A stretch of 64,000 nucleotides of DNA, taken from assembly GCF_000154725.1 (NCBI RefSeq), contig NZ_DS544873.1, positions 3,175,397 through 3,239,396 of the forward strand, in the 5' to 3' direction. Made by a program: the position numbers and the translations under genes. Below, one piece after another: positions 17,501 through 25,029 of the stretch (position 1 is the stretch's first letter; each line of letters opens with the position of its first letter). Under the pieces are notes generated by a model that saw only the letters and a list, made by a program, of their open reading frames with translations, searched no databases and was not told the DNA's origin. The stretch comes from Kordia algicida OT-1. Lineage in GTDB: Bacteria > Bacteroidota > Bacteroidia > Flavobacteriales > Flavobacteriaceae.

Positions 17501-18283
17501 TCCGCTTGTAGAACGCACTAAGTTTTTGATGGTTCCTAAGATGGGAACTGGAGAAAGATGTGTTTTAAATGTGTATTGCGCATTGTGCGGCCCGTACGTA
17601 TACATCGGATGGTGCAATGCTACAATTGTCGTTTTACCACGTGCTTTTTTGATTAAGCTACTGTATTCTTCAAGGAATTTTGTGCGTGTTTTTATTTGAC
17701 AATCGTCATTCATAGTAGGATGTCTGTCCCAATTGGTAATGTACCATTGTGTATCAATAAGAATCAATTCAATATCGTCACTTACGTGGATTTTTTCGAT
17801 GGGACAACCATTTTCAGGTAGAAACGTATTTTTCCCAAGAATGTCTTCAATGTATTTTTCTTGTCGTTTGAGTCCTTCTAAACCGTTGCTATACCAATCG
17901 TGATTTCCTGGAATGAAAATCGTTTGCCCGTTAAAATCTTTTACAATACTTGTTTGTGCGTCTAACTGATGTGCTGCAAATTCGCGTCTTTTGTTAGATT
18001 TTTTTGGCAAACCAGCTGGGTAAATATTATCTCCCAAAAAGATAGCTGTACTGTTTTTAGAGGCTTTTTGTAATTCTTTTTCCATCATTTGAAGCGCAAC
18101 TGCTTTTCCGCCTAATGGAGAGTTTCCCGCATCTCCAATTAGATAGAAAGAGTGTTTTACTTCTTTATCTTCTGGATATGGATTCATGCTCATTTTTTCT
18201 GCATATTGTGCTTTGAAGGTTGCACATGCATTTATACACAGTAAAAAGACTATTATTCCTACGAATCGTAAAGATTTTATCAT
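14594..18283 (-). CDS. Metallophosphoesterase / kinase-like / Omp85-type barrel fusion lipoprotein
   Basis: The 1229-residue protein has a lipoprotein signal (FLLCINACA). A calcineurin-like phosphoesterase domain (about 45-365) shows the metal motifs IGDAGN, GDNIYPAG, GNHDWYSNG, LHHPMYTYG and SGHEHSLQ. The middle part (about 400-780) has GGGNQSKSLRL, GDWDRHQDQWRW and PRDRDQAF, reminiscent of kinase-like or CotH/HipA folds. The last 350 residues look like a BamA/TamA-type barrel, with GANTGLRGYRNERFTGKRAF and the terminal aromatic FAFGVGFGF. It should sit in the outer membrane with the phosphoesterase on one face. Similar large proteins are known in Bacteroidota, but their substrate is not. 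Confidence 0.85.
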   Translation of the reverse strand: MIKSLRFVGIIVFLLCINACATFKAQYAEKMSMNPYPEDKEVKHSFYLIGDAGNSPLGGKAVALQMMEKELQKASKNSTAIFLGDNIYPAGLPKKSNKRREFAAHQLDAQTSIVKDFNGQTIFIPGNHDWYSNGLEGLKRQEKYIEDILGKNTFLPENGCPIEKIHVSDDIELILIDTQWYITNWDRHPTMNDDCQIKTRTKFLEEYSSLIKKARGKTTIVALHHPMYTYGPHNAQYTFKTHLSPVPILGTIKNLVRSTSGTANVDQSHKRYNELRKRIITLSQENDKVIFVSGHEHSLQYIEEDNLRQIVSGSGAKMSGTRNVGGGKFTYGTYGYARLDVFEDGSSHVRFYSAIENKVVFETQVIRPPAPEVEMVYPETFPNEVTASVYTPEETNKSGFYKFLWGERYRKQYSTEVKAPTVDLDTLFGGLKPVRKGGGNQSKSLRLEDKDGAQYVMRALRKQALRYLQAVLFKDQYIKGQFDNTVTEDLLLDVFSGAHPYAPFAVGTLADAVGVYHTNPVLYFVPKQKALGKYNDDFGGELYMIEEHTSEGHDDKKSFGYQNDLESTDDMLKKLNKDEDVILDEASYIRARLFDMLIGDWDRHQDQWRWIEFRENGQRVFRPLPRDRDQAFSKMSDGFLLSTAVKIIPTARLLREYSGDLEDVKGMNVEPYPLDMSLIVQSGKEVWDAQVKAIQDGLTDEVIDKAFLSFPEAVRDEQMELIKKNLRSRRENLQAISDRYYKLMNKLAVVKGTNKDDWFDIERMPNGKTKVTAYRIKGGEKKDIFHERTYNKTETKEIWIYALDDDDVFHVYGNGNNLIKVRLIGGQNNDTYDIKNGKKLTYYDYKSKKSTFLTNKGHRILTDNYETNVYNYKKLKNGATQILPTLGFNPDDGFKVGFSTTMTDYGFERNPFTSRHTLRGAYYFATSGFDVGYTGEFSNIIGRWNLMLDVHFNSPNYAVNFFGFGNNTPNAEADENDGLDVDLDYNRVKIRTIRFTPSLIWRGQLGGSFRAGLSYESNEIERTNGRFLEQNFPANSSVFDKQDFFGVNAKYHFQNVDNAAFPTMGMEVSLETGYKNNVSTSKGFAYVIPEFSIDHRLIASGQLVLATKLRGHVNFGDEFEFYQGANLGANTGLRGYRNERFTGKRAFVQTTDIRLNLRKIKTRLIPLDIGLFGGFDYGRVWIDGDPSKKWNTSLGGGIWLSGANMLTAHLSLFTADDGARFAFGVGFGF

Positions 18284-18336
18284 TGATTGTTATTTTGTTG
18301 CCTTAAAGATAATCATTCGTTTTTTAATAAATGAAC

Positions 18337-18588
18337 TCAAATCATTTTACAGTGTTTTAAAAAGTGGATTACTTTCTCTGTTGGCATTTCACAAGGTTTT
18401 AATAGTTCTTGCTGACTTGTACAATAATAGTTGAGACTTATAAAGTTGTTTCCGCCTAATTCTGAAGCGTATATTTTATAGCTTTTTCCTTGATTGAATT
18501 CACGTTTAATCACACCATATTTTGCATTTTTATACTGTACTTCCGAATAGCCAAGTGGAAAATTTTGTATTGTTTTTAGCAACGTCAT
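18337..18588 (-). CDS. Small conserved protein of unknown function
   Basis: The 83-residue protein has blocks FPLGYSEVQYKNAKYGV, YASELGGNNFISLNYY and LLKPCEMPTEKVIHFL. I recall similar sequences as small flavobacterial proteins, some labelled peptide methionine sulfoxide reductase, but the MsrA catalytic GCFWG motif is absent and that label is not supported. It is cytosolic with a normal ATG start. It lies 29 bases downstream of the glutaredoxin-like gene, so the two may form an operon, which would be the only hint of a redox role. Confidence 0.7.
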   Translation of the reverse strand: MTLLKTIQNFPLGYSEVQYKNAKYGVIKREFNQGKSYKIYASELGGNNFISLNYYCTSQQELLKPCEMPTEKVIHFLKHCKMI

Positions 18589-18617
18589 TTAAAGTAATTT
18601 GAATCTAATTGTTATGC

Positions 18618-18878
18618 TTATGAATGTATTAATTTCTCAAACCATTTGTGCAATTCTGCTTCACGCGGATTTCGTAATTTTTTATTTCCAATGATGATTG
18701 TTGGAAAGTTGAGTTTTTTGTTTGTGTATAAATTGCGCAGTTCGTCTGCATGATTTTCGTTTTCTAGAACGTCCAAAAATTGATACGGAAGCTTTTTCTC
18801 GTCTAAGAACGTTTTGTAATAGTTGGTTTTATGACATGTTTTTGTTCCGTAGAGCTTTATTTTAGGAATGTGTTTCAT
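18618..18878 (-). CDS. Glutaredoxin-like monothiol protein
   Basis: A thioredoxin-fold protein of 86 residues from the ATG at 18878 (a further ATG at 18893 adds five residues). KIKLYGTKTCHKTNYYK is the beta1-active-site-alpha1 unit of glutaredoxins, with one Cys followed by His-Lys-Thr where CPYC or CGFS would be expected. LNFPTIIIGNKKLRNP contains the cis-Pro of the fold. A monothiol CHKT site suggests glutathione- or arsenate-reductase-like chemistry rather than dithiol reduction. It is a possible operon partner of the 83-residue gene downstream. Confidence 0.8.
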   Translation of the reverse strand: MKHIPKIKLYGTKTCHKTNYYKTFLDEKKLPYQFLDVLENENHADELRNLYTNKKLNFPTIIIGNKKLRNPREAELHKWFEKLIHS

Positions 18879-18962
18879 ATATAAATAGTCCATTTTTTTA
18901 TTGTAAACTTACAGCAATACACTGTACAGAATTTTCAAACAAATGCTTTCGTTTTTAACATC

Positions 18963-18996
18963 TTTGACAAACATTAATTAAAGTTTAGTATTTTTA
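18963..18996 (+). promoter_or_regulatory. Candidate promoter of the HD-PycTM gene
   Basis: TTTG at 18963-18966 and TATTTTTA at 18989-18996, with 22 bases between, approximate the Bacteroidetes -33/-7 pair (the last base deviates). It is 20 bases before the start codon. Confidence 0.4.
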
Positions 18997-19016
18997 CTTA
19001 AATTAAAGAAACCTTT

Positions 19017-20234
19017 ATGGAAACCCTTATCGCCGAAGTTGAAAAGTATGTGATTGATTTTTTGAATAAGAAAGTAGATCAATCATATGTATATCACAAC
19101 CTTACACATACCAAATCTGTTGTTGCCAAAACTAAAGAACTTATTGAAGGACTCGGAATTGAAGAAAAACAAGCCAACCTACTTATTATTGCGGCATGGT
19201 TTCACGATACAGGTTATGTGAATGGAATTGATGGTCATGAAGAAGAAAGCGTAAAGATTGCCACAGCATTTTTGAAGAATCATGAGATTTCTGAAGAAGA
19301 TTTAAATGTCATCAATCAATTGATTTTGGCAACAAAAATGGGTCGTAAACCTGAGAATTTGTTAGAACAGATTATTTCTGATGCAGATTGTGGACACATT
19401 GGAAGTAAGAATTTTGCAGAAGTTACCGAATTACTCCGCAAAGAAATTGAATTGACACAAGGCGAATCTATTTCAGAGTCAGATTGGTTGAAAGAGAATA
19501 TCCGATTTTTATCTGAACAACATACGTTTCATACTTCATTTGCTTCAAAAAACTGGCAAAAACGGAAAGGAAAAAATCTTGCCAAATTGTTGAAATCAAA
19601 GAATAAGGTTTCTAAAGAAGTAAAGAAGTTAAAGCAAAAGAAAGCCGAACTTAAGTATAAAAAGACAAAAATTAATACGCCAGAACGTGGAATTGAAACC
19701 ATGTTTCGTGTAACGTTAAAGAATCATATTGAACTGAGTAATATTGCTGACACTAAAGCAAACATACTTTTATCGGTAAATGCCATTATTATTTCCTTAG
19801 TATTATCCACTTTAGTGTCAAAATTAGACAAAGCCGATAACGAACATTTAATTGTCCCAACTATTATCTTTACATTATTTACCGTTATTTCTATGGTATT
19901 ATCCATTTTAGCTACTAGACCAAATGTAACGGAAGGAAAATTTGACAAGAAAGATGTAGAAGCGAAGAAAGTGAATTTACTGTTTTTTGGAAATTTCCAT
20001 AAGATGAGTTTGCCTGATTTTGAATGGGCAATTAGTGAAGTCATGAAAGATAGGGATTATTTGTACGGATCACTCACGAAAGATTTATACTTTTTAGGAA
20101 AAGTACTCGATAGAAAGTATAAAATTCTCCGATTGACCTATTTGGTTTTCATGATTGGAATTATCATATCAGTGATTGCGTTTGCTATTGCATTTGCTTT
20201 GCGTCCCGATACACTTCCTATCATTGCAGCGTAA
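19017..20234 (+). CDS. HD phosphohydrolase fused to a Pycsar effector-type transmembrane domain
   Basis: The 405-residue protein begins with an HD domain (residues 1-190): YHNLTHT, the HD pair at 63-64 in AAWFHDTGY, and ISDADCGHIG. A basic coiled linker (about 195-220, KKLKQKKAELKYKK) follows. The rest matches the PycTM/DUF5706 family: MFRVTLKNHIELSNIADTK and NILLSVNAIIISLVLS, plus a second pair of helices near residue 280 and a last helix near 380. In Pycsar defence the PycTM effector is opened by cCMP or cUMP. Here an HD domain, often a nucleotide phosphohydrolase, takes the regulatory place. No cyclase gene is adjacent. Such fusions are widespread in flavobacteria, so a housekeeping nucleotide role is equally possible. 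Confidence 0.85.
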   Translation: METLIAEVEKYVIDFLNKKVDQSYVYHNLTHTKSVVAKTKELIEGLGIEEKQANLLIIAAWFHDTGYVNGIDGHEEESVKIATAFLKNHEISEEDLNVINQLILATKMGRKPENLLEQIISDADCGHIGSKNFAEVTELLRKEIELTQGESISESDWLKENIRFLSEQHTFHTSFASKNWQKRKGKNLAKLLKSKNKVSKEVKKLKQKKAELKYKKTKINTPERGIETMFRVTLKNHIELSNIADTKANILLSVNAIIISLVLSTLVSKLDKADNEHLIVPTIIFTLFTVISMVLSILATRPNVTEGKFDKKDVEAKKVNLLFFGNFHKMSLPDFEWAISEVMKDRDYLYGSLTKDLYFLGKVLDRKYKILRLTYLVFMIGIIISVIAFAIAFALRPDTLPIIAA

Positions 20235-20554
20235 TTAAAAAGAGGCAGTTTTAAAAGCTTACACAAACGTTATTTTGAGTGTGTGACTCAGCATCTCATT
20301 ATACTGAATCAAATTCAGCAAAAGAGTTCGGTTTGAAGAAATTTATACTTTTCAGTCAGCTGCTTTTACTTGTTTTATATGAAGTGATTTAAACTTTTTT
20401 GATTTGCTAAAAAATTACTGTTTTTCAGCCCTGTTTTCGTCTTTTTTTCGTTCCGTAGCGCTGCTATGAAACTCAAAAAAGCCTTCAAGAATACTTAAAA
20501 CTTCTAATTTTCGCTTAAACCCGAAAAGTTTAAATCACTTCTATTTTTAAAATC
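20235..20554. other. Gene-free spacer with repeat words and a long inverted repeat
   Basis: No coding frame of note. It holds a degenerate copy of the dispersed 'GACTCAGCATCTC...ACTGAATCAAATTCAGCA' repeat near 20285-20322 and an 18-base inverted repeat (20381-20398 with 20524-20541). The two flanking genes converge here. Confidence 0.7.
20381..20541. repeat. 18-base perfect inverted repeat enclosing 125 bases
   Basis: GAAGTGATTTAAACTTTT at 20381-20398 is exactly complementary to 20524-20541. The interior contains CGTTCCGTAGCGCTGCTATG and no open frame. It may be a small non-autonomous element or the ends of a structured RNA. It is not followed by a T run on either strand. Confidence 0.75.
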
Positions 20555-22939
20555 TTATTTGAATTCTTCCATTAATTCATCAATTGTTAAAGATGATTTT
20601 TCGCTGAAGTCATCTTGATAAATTACTTCCACACGCAAAGCTCGCAAGCCTGAAACGCCTTGCAAATCTTCCAATTCTAGTTTTTCAAGTTTTCCAAAAT
20701 AATTTTTTGCCTGCATGTATTTGATGTACTTTATGTATTCGCGTGCATCCTTATCTTGTGAATATACAATTGCAATTTTTCCAGGAATTGTGAGACGTTC
20801 TGTAGTATTTTTAATATGTGCTTTGTCAATACGTTTTTTGATAATTTCATAACGAATGTTGTAAGCGCCATCTACATCAAATTGCTTTTCGTCCATACGG
20901 AATTTAATCGCCAACGGATTGCTGTGCACTAAAATTAACGAAGCTACTTGCAAATCGTGCTCCATTAGCTTTCGTGCGTTGTGTGCAACTTGCTCCATTT
21001 CGTACATGTTCTGCAATTGCCACAAACGCAAGTTGTATAAATACAATTTGTGGAAATTTTGGTCTTTTACCAATGATTGTCCGATATACATATTATACTC
21101 AACTCCATCAGTTTTGTAACGCTCAAAGTAATGCGGAAACATAGCTTGTGCTTCTTCTTGCTTTTTGTCAATGTAAGCTGCCAATTGCGTATTTAAAATC
21201 GCAACACTGTCTTCGTACGCTTTACGTTTGTCATACACTACTTTTAAGTTGGCATCTAAACTGTTAATGTATTCCGTAATGAGCAATGCAAGTTTCGGAT
21301 CGGTTGCTTTTAGGTGATTGAATACAGGATAAATATCTTTTTTTAAGAATTGTAATATTCCTAGCTCATCACCAGCTTTTAGTCCTTCTTGCGTTTCGCT
21401 TAAATATGTTGCTACTCTGAAAATTAATTCTTCATAAATTGGAAGTTTGTGTTGCTTTAATGCAGCTTCCAATACTTTGATTGCTAACTCTAATTGTGTT
21501 GTCAAATCTTCTTTGATCGCTTCATTACGAGCTAAAGAAGAACCTTTAATATCACTTTGTCCAAACAACGGATATACTTGTTCAAATACGATATCTTCGA
21601 TTTGAGGATTTTCTACATTTTCCGCCAATTGGTATTGATAATTTTCTGCTGCACTATAAAAACGCCATTTTACCGCAGGATGAATAGACGTATATTGCTC
21701 CTGAATCGTTGCTTCTAGTGTGTTTTGAAAATCTTCTGATGCACGAGAAACAGCCGTTTCAAAGACAGGAATAATATCTTGTAGTTTTTGTTGATTTACC
21801 GAATTAAGTTCGTATGCTCTTGGTGAGGCAATTTCTAATACCGCCAAATCTCTACCTTTAGAAGCTACAATAGGAATTAAAATAATACTTTGAATTCCTT
21901 GTGCTTTCAATCGATTGTAAAATCCGTTTTCACCAGAAAGCTTTCCATAGTTTTCAATATTAGAGATTGCTATCTCTTCATTCTTTTTAAAAATATGCTC
22001 TACAATTCCATGGCAGAAAAATTCTGTACAGGCAACTTCATGTTCATCTTTAAAAAGTAAGCTCTCCGAGCGTTTTATGTGACTTTTAAAAGTGTTTTTA
22101 TCTAAGGCTCCAAATACGGAATATCCTAATTTTAAATCTTTTATGTTGAAAAATTCGCTTAAATTTTTACGCAAAGAAGCAACCAAATTGTCATCACTTC
22201 GCAATAAGTTTTCACGAATTGACGATAAGGTTTCATCAAAAGTAACATCAAAAAGATTCATGATTCCAAATCCTTTAAAAATGTAGCTATTTAATGGAAA
22301 TTTCTGTTTCCAAACTTCAATATTGTCGTAATTGTCTAATAACAATCGGACATCTTCTTCTGTTATTTTTGGTGCATCTTCTGTTGGTATTACTTGGCAA
22401 AAATCGCCATTAAACGCAACTCTATAATGCTTGGTAACGCCCAGTTTTTTATCAGGAATATCAAAATAAAAAGGACGTTTTAAATCAATCGTATATCCAT
22501 AACATACATTTAAAATCATCACACAGGCATGCAGATACAATTCTCTTTCAGATAAATTTCTTGCGGTAAAATCATAATCGTCTCCAGCATTTTTAAGGAT
22601 ATTTTTGAGTCGATTTGAATATTTAAAAGATTGAAACGAAAATGGAATCGTAGCCACTTTAATTTCATTATCCGTTAAAATTTCTGGGAACAAACCTTCT
22701 AAAACCAAGTCAATTTGTTCTTTGTATTTCTCTAATTTTGTCAGGTCAGTAAAGCCTTCGCGTAACTCAGGATAATTTTCCAGATATTCCGTTATCTCTA
22801 TTGCAGACTTGTGGTACGGATGATTTTCATCTTCTACATATTTATCATAAAAAGAGATTACCTGATCGAAACTGATAACCAGTTGCAACGGTAAATTCAA
22901 GTTGTGATGTTCGCTATTCTGACCCATAATTGAAACCAT
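20555..22939 (-). CDS. Large GAF-domain protein of unknown function
   Basis: The 794-residue cytosolic protein has a GAF-like region near 300-415 (VACTEFFCHGIVEHIFKKNE, GIQSIILIPIVASKGRDLAVLEIAS). Long helical segments lie on either side and there is no kinase, cyclase or DNA-binding domain. It is conserved in Bacteroidota to my knowledge, without a known role. The start ATG at 22939 follows a TATCTTTG promoter box by 8 bases, so the leader is very short; a second ATG four codons on (MGQNSEHH) is an alternative. Neighbours give no hint. Confidence 0.75.
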   Translation of the reverse strand: MVSIMGQNSEHHNLNLPLQLVISFDQVISFYDKYVEDENHPYHKSAIEITEYLENYPELREGFTDLTKLEKYKEQIDLVLEGLFPEILTDNEIKVATIPFSFQSFKYSNRLKNILKNAGDDYDFTARNLSERELYLHACVMILNVCYGYTIDLKRPFYFDIPDKKLGVTKHYRVAFNGDFCQVIPTEDAPKITEEDVRLLLDNYDNIEVWKQKFPLNSYIFKGFGIMNLFDVTFDETLSSIRENLLRSDDNLVASLRKNLSEFFNIKDLKLGYSVFGALDKNTFKSHIKRSESLLFKDEHEVACTEFFCHGIVEHIFKKNEEIAISNIENYGKLSGENGFYNRLKAQGIQSIILIPIVASKGRDLAVLEIASPRAYELNSVNQQKLQDIIPVFETAVSRASEDFQNTLEATIQEQYTSIHPAVKWRFYSAAENYQYQLAENVENPQIEDIVFEQVYPLFGQSDIKGSSLARNEAIKEDLTTQLELAIKVLEAALKQHKLPIYEELIFRVATYLSETQEGLKAGDELGILQFLKKDIYPVFNHLKATDPKLALLITEYINSLDANLKVVYDKRKAYEDSVAILNTQLAAYIDKKQEEAQAMFPHYFERYKTDGVEYNMYIGQSLVKDQNFHKLYLYNLRLWQLQNMYEMEQVAHNARKLMEHDLQVASLILVHSNPLAIKFRMDEKQFDVDGAYNIRYEIIKKRIDKAHIKNTTERLTIPGKIAIVYSQDKDAREYIKYIKYMQAKNYFGKLEKLELEDLQGVSGLRALRVEVIYQDDFSEKSSLTIDELMEEFK

Positions 22940-22947
22940 TTAATTTA

Positions 22948-22955
22948 CAAAGATA
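22948..22955 (-). promoter_or_regulatory. -7 promoter box for the GAF-domain gene
   Basis: TATCTTTG on the minus strand is an exact TAnnTTTG match, ending 8 bases before the start codon. This implies an almost leaderless transcript or use of the ATG four codons in. Confidence 0.5.
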
Positions 22956-23104
22956 CGAAATCCTTGATTGTGTATGTGTTTAGACGTTTTGTTTAACGTT
23001 ATATTACAGTAAATTAACCTTTATTTTTCGTTATATAAAAAATACTTTTACCCTTTACGTTTTGAGTTTTGCATTTTATAAGTAACTTAGTTTAAAACTA
23101 ATTC

Positions 23105-24004
23105 ATGTCTTCACAAACTCGCTTGACACGAGCGTATAAAAATGCGCTTCGAATTCCATTTGACCATTCTTCTAAAATTGTGATGTTTAGCGATTGCCAT
23201 CGTGGCGATAATAGTTTTGCGGACGATTTTGCCAACAATAGAAACATCTATTTTCATGCTTTAAAACAGTACTATAAAGAAGGTTTTACCTATTGCGAAC
23301 TCGGTGATGGCGATGAGTTATGGGAAAATTTAAATTTTGAATCTATTTTTTCAGCACACAAGAATGTGTATATGATTATGAAAGCATTTCATGAAGACAA
23401 CCGATTGCATTTAATTTGGGGAAATCATGATATGGTGTATCGCAATGAGAAATATGTACAAAAACACTTGTCAACCTATTTTGATCCAAAAACAGGAACT
23501 GACAAACCCTTGTTTACCGATTTGAAATATCATGAAGGAATTGTGCTGAAACATACCAAAACACAGCAAGAACTTTTTTTGACACACGGACATCAAGCTG
23601 ATTGGTGGAATTATCTGTTTTGGAAATGGAGTCGTTTTATGGTACGTGCATTGTGGGCGCCTTTGCAAATTATGGGAATTCACGATCCGACAAGTCCTGC
23701 GCGGAATTACAAGAATTTGATAAAAGTTGAACGTAAGATTAAAAAGTGGATTATTGATAATGACAATATCATCACCGTGACAGGACATACGCATCGTCCG
23801 CGATTTCCAAATCCAGATGAGATTTCTTTCTTTAATGATGGAAGTTGTGTGCATCCGAGAAGCATCACGGGAATTGAGATTGAAAATAACGCAATTTCGT
23901 TGATTAAATGGTATACCTCAACTACTGATGAAGGCGTTTTAAAGATTGAACGGGAAGTGTTGGAAGGTCCACGAACGTTGACGGATTATAAAAGTAGGTT
24001 GTAG
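23105..24004 (+). CDS. Calcineurin-like metallophosphoesterase
   Basis: The 299-residue protein shows the full metal-binding series: FSDCHRGD (Asp and His), CELGDGDELWE, LIWGNHD, LTHGHQADWW and TVTGHTHRPRF. There is no signal peptide, though KWSRFMVRALWAPLQ could be membrane-associated. The layout resembles UDP-2,3-diacylglucosamine hydrolase LpxH-type and related phosphoesterases, but assignment to lipid A synthesis would need phylogeny. It is a single gene in its own transcription unit, divergent from the GAF-domain gene. Confidence 0.85.
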   Translation: MSSQTRLTRAYKNALRIPFDHSSKIVMFSDCHRGDNSFADDFANNRNIYFHALKQYYKEGFTYCELGDGDELWENLNFESIFSAHKNVYMIMKAFHEDNRLHLIWGNHDMVYRNEKYVQKHLSTYFDPKTGTDKPLFTDLKYHEGIVLKHTKTQQELFLTHGHQADWWNYLFWKWSRFMVRALWAPLQIMGIHDPTSPARNYKNLIKVERKIKKWIIDNDNIITVTGHTHRPRFPNPDEISFFNDGSCVHPRSITGIEIENNAISLIKWYTSTTDEGVLKIEREVLEGPRTLTDYKSRL

Positions 24005-24305
24005 TTTTGCATCTCAACTTCGCTCGATATGACGTTTTTAGATCGCTACGCTTTTTGCGTGTTTGAAAATATAGCAATAGAAATACTTTGTGAGGAGGAA
24101 ACGACGAAGCAATCCCATACTACAAAGAACAAAACTGCTATTTGAAACATGTTATTCATTTTAAAATTTTACACTTCTTTAAGTTACAAAGAAATACCCG
24201 TATTTACACGGCTGTAACTATTTGCTGAATGCGCCTAAATATTACCGAATATTTCAAAAAACATTCGATTTTTTATGTTATCAATCTACTTTTTAACGAT
24301 TGATA
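24005..24305. other. Gene-free spacer with dispersed repeats
   Basis: It contains the degenerate word CATCTCAACTTCGCTCGATATGACG in two pieces near 24010-24034. It also contains a strong repeat copy at 24091-24137 that is inverted relative to 55438-55484. I see no gene or RNA. Confidence 0.6.
24091..24137. repeat. Dispersed 47-base repeat, copy 1
   Basis: The segment around GAGGAGGAAACGACGAAGCA and the following ATACTACAAAGAACAAAACTG is nearly identical to the reverse complement of 55438-55484, with about two internal substitutions. Confidence 0.8.
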
Positions 24306-24776
24306 TTAAACTTTAATTTGTCGATCAATTTGCTGGTTCAGGGAAATAAAAGTTTCTGTTCGCGAAACACCTTTTATCGCTTGTATTTTATGGTTTAAAA
24401 TGTGCATCAAATGTTCATTGTCTTTACACAAAATCTTTATCAATAATGACCAATTTCCTGTGGTATAATGGCTTTCCATCACTTCAGGAATTTCTTGTAA
24501 TTCTTTTACTGCGGAAGGATTTCGCATAGCTTTATCTAGGTAAACACCGATAAACGCCATTGTTTTATAACCTAATATTTTTGGATTAATCACAAATTTA
24601 GAACCTACAATCAGCTTTGCATCTTCTAGTTTTCGGAGTCTTTGATGTACAGCTGCGCCAGAAATACCAATTGTACGTGCAATACTTAAAATGGGCGTTC
24701 GAGCATCATTCATCAATGCGCGCAGAATTTGTTTGTCGATACCATCAATTTCAATTTGTTCATTAATCACTTTCAT
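24306..24776 (-). CDS. Lrp/AsnC family transcriptional regulator
   Basis: The 156-residue protein has an N-terminal winged helix (residues 10-60: IDKQILRALMNDARTPILSI and ISGAAVHQRLRKLEDA). The C-terminal RAM effector domain follows (MAFIGVYLDKAM, YTTGNWSLLIKILCKDNEHL, GVSRTETFISL). These regulators bind amino acids and control their metabolism. The gene lies upstream of, and in the same direction as, a saccharopine dehydrogenase-like gene ending about 250 bases away, which makes lysine or amino-acid control plausible but unproven. Confidence 0.93.
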   Translation of the reverse strand: MKVINEQIEIDGIDKQILRALMNDARTPILSIARTIGISGAAVHQRLRKLEDAKLIVGSKFVINPKILGYKTMAFIGVYLDKAMRNPSAVKELQEIPEVMESHYTTGNWSLLIKILCKDNEHLMHILNHKIQAIKGVSRTETFISLNQQIDRQIKV

Positions 24777-25029
24777 AAGTTGCTATTTATCAGATGAAAG
24801 TCAAAAATAGGAGTTTTTAAGGTAATTTTAATTGAAAAATAAAAATTCTAATGAAATTGATATTTTTTATGAAGAAAGACTAAAGAATTGAAAGACTCTA
24901 GAAGCTTTCTAATTAAAAAAAGTATTTCATAGCAAATTTCGATACAAATTTGCTTTGTACATCCACTCAATCAGACGCTTGGATAAATTATAAATCTAAA
25001 ATCGTTAATCAACAATTCGTCAATCCAAA

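Noticed and set aside
19017-20234. Complete Pycsar defence system
   Set aside because: No PycC-type cyclase is adjacent; only a PycTM-like domain fused to HD is seen.
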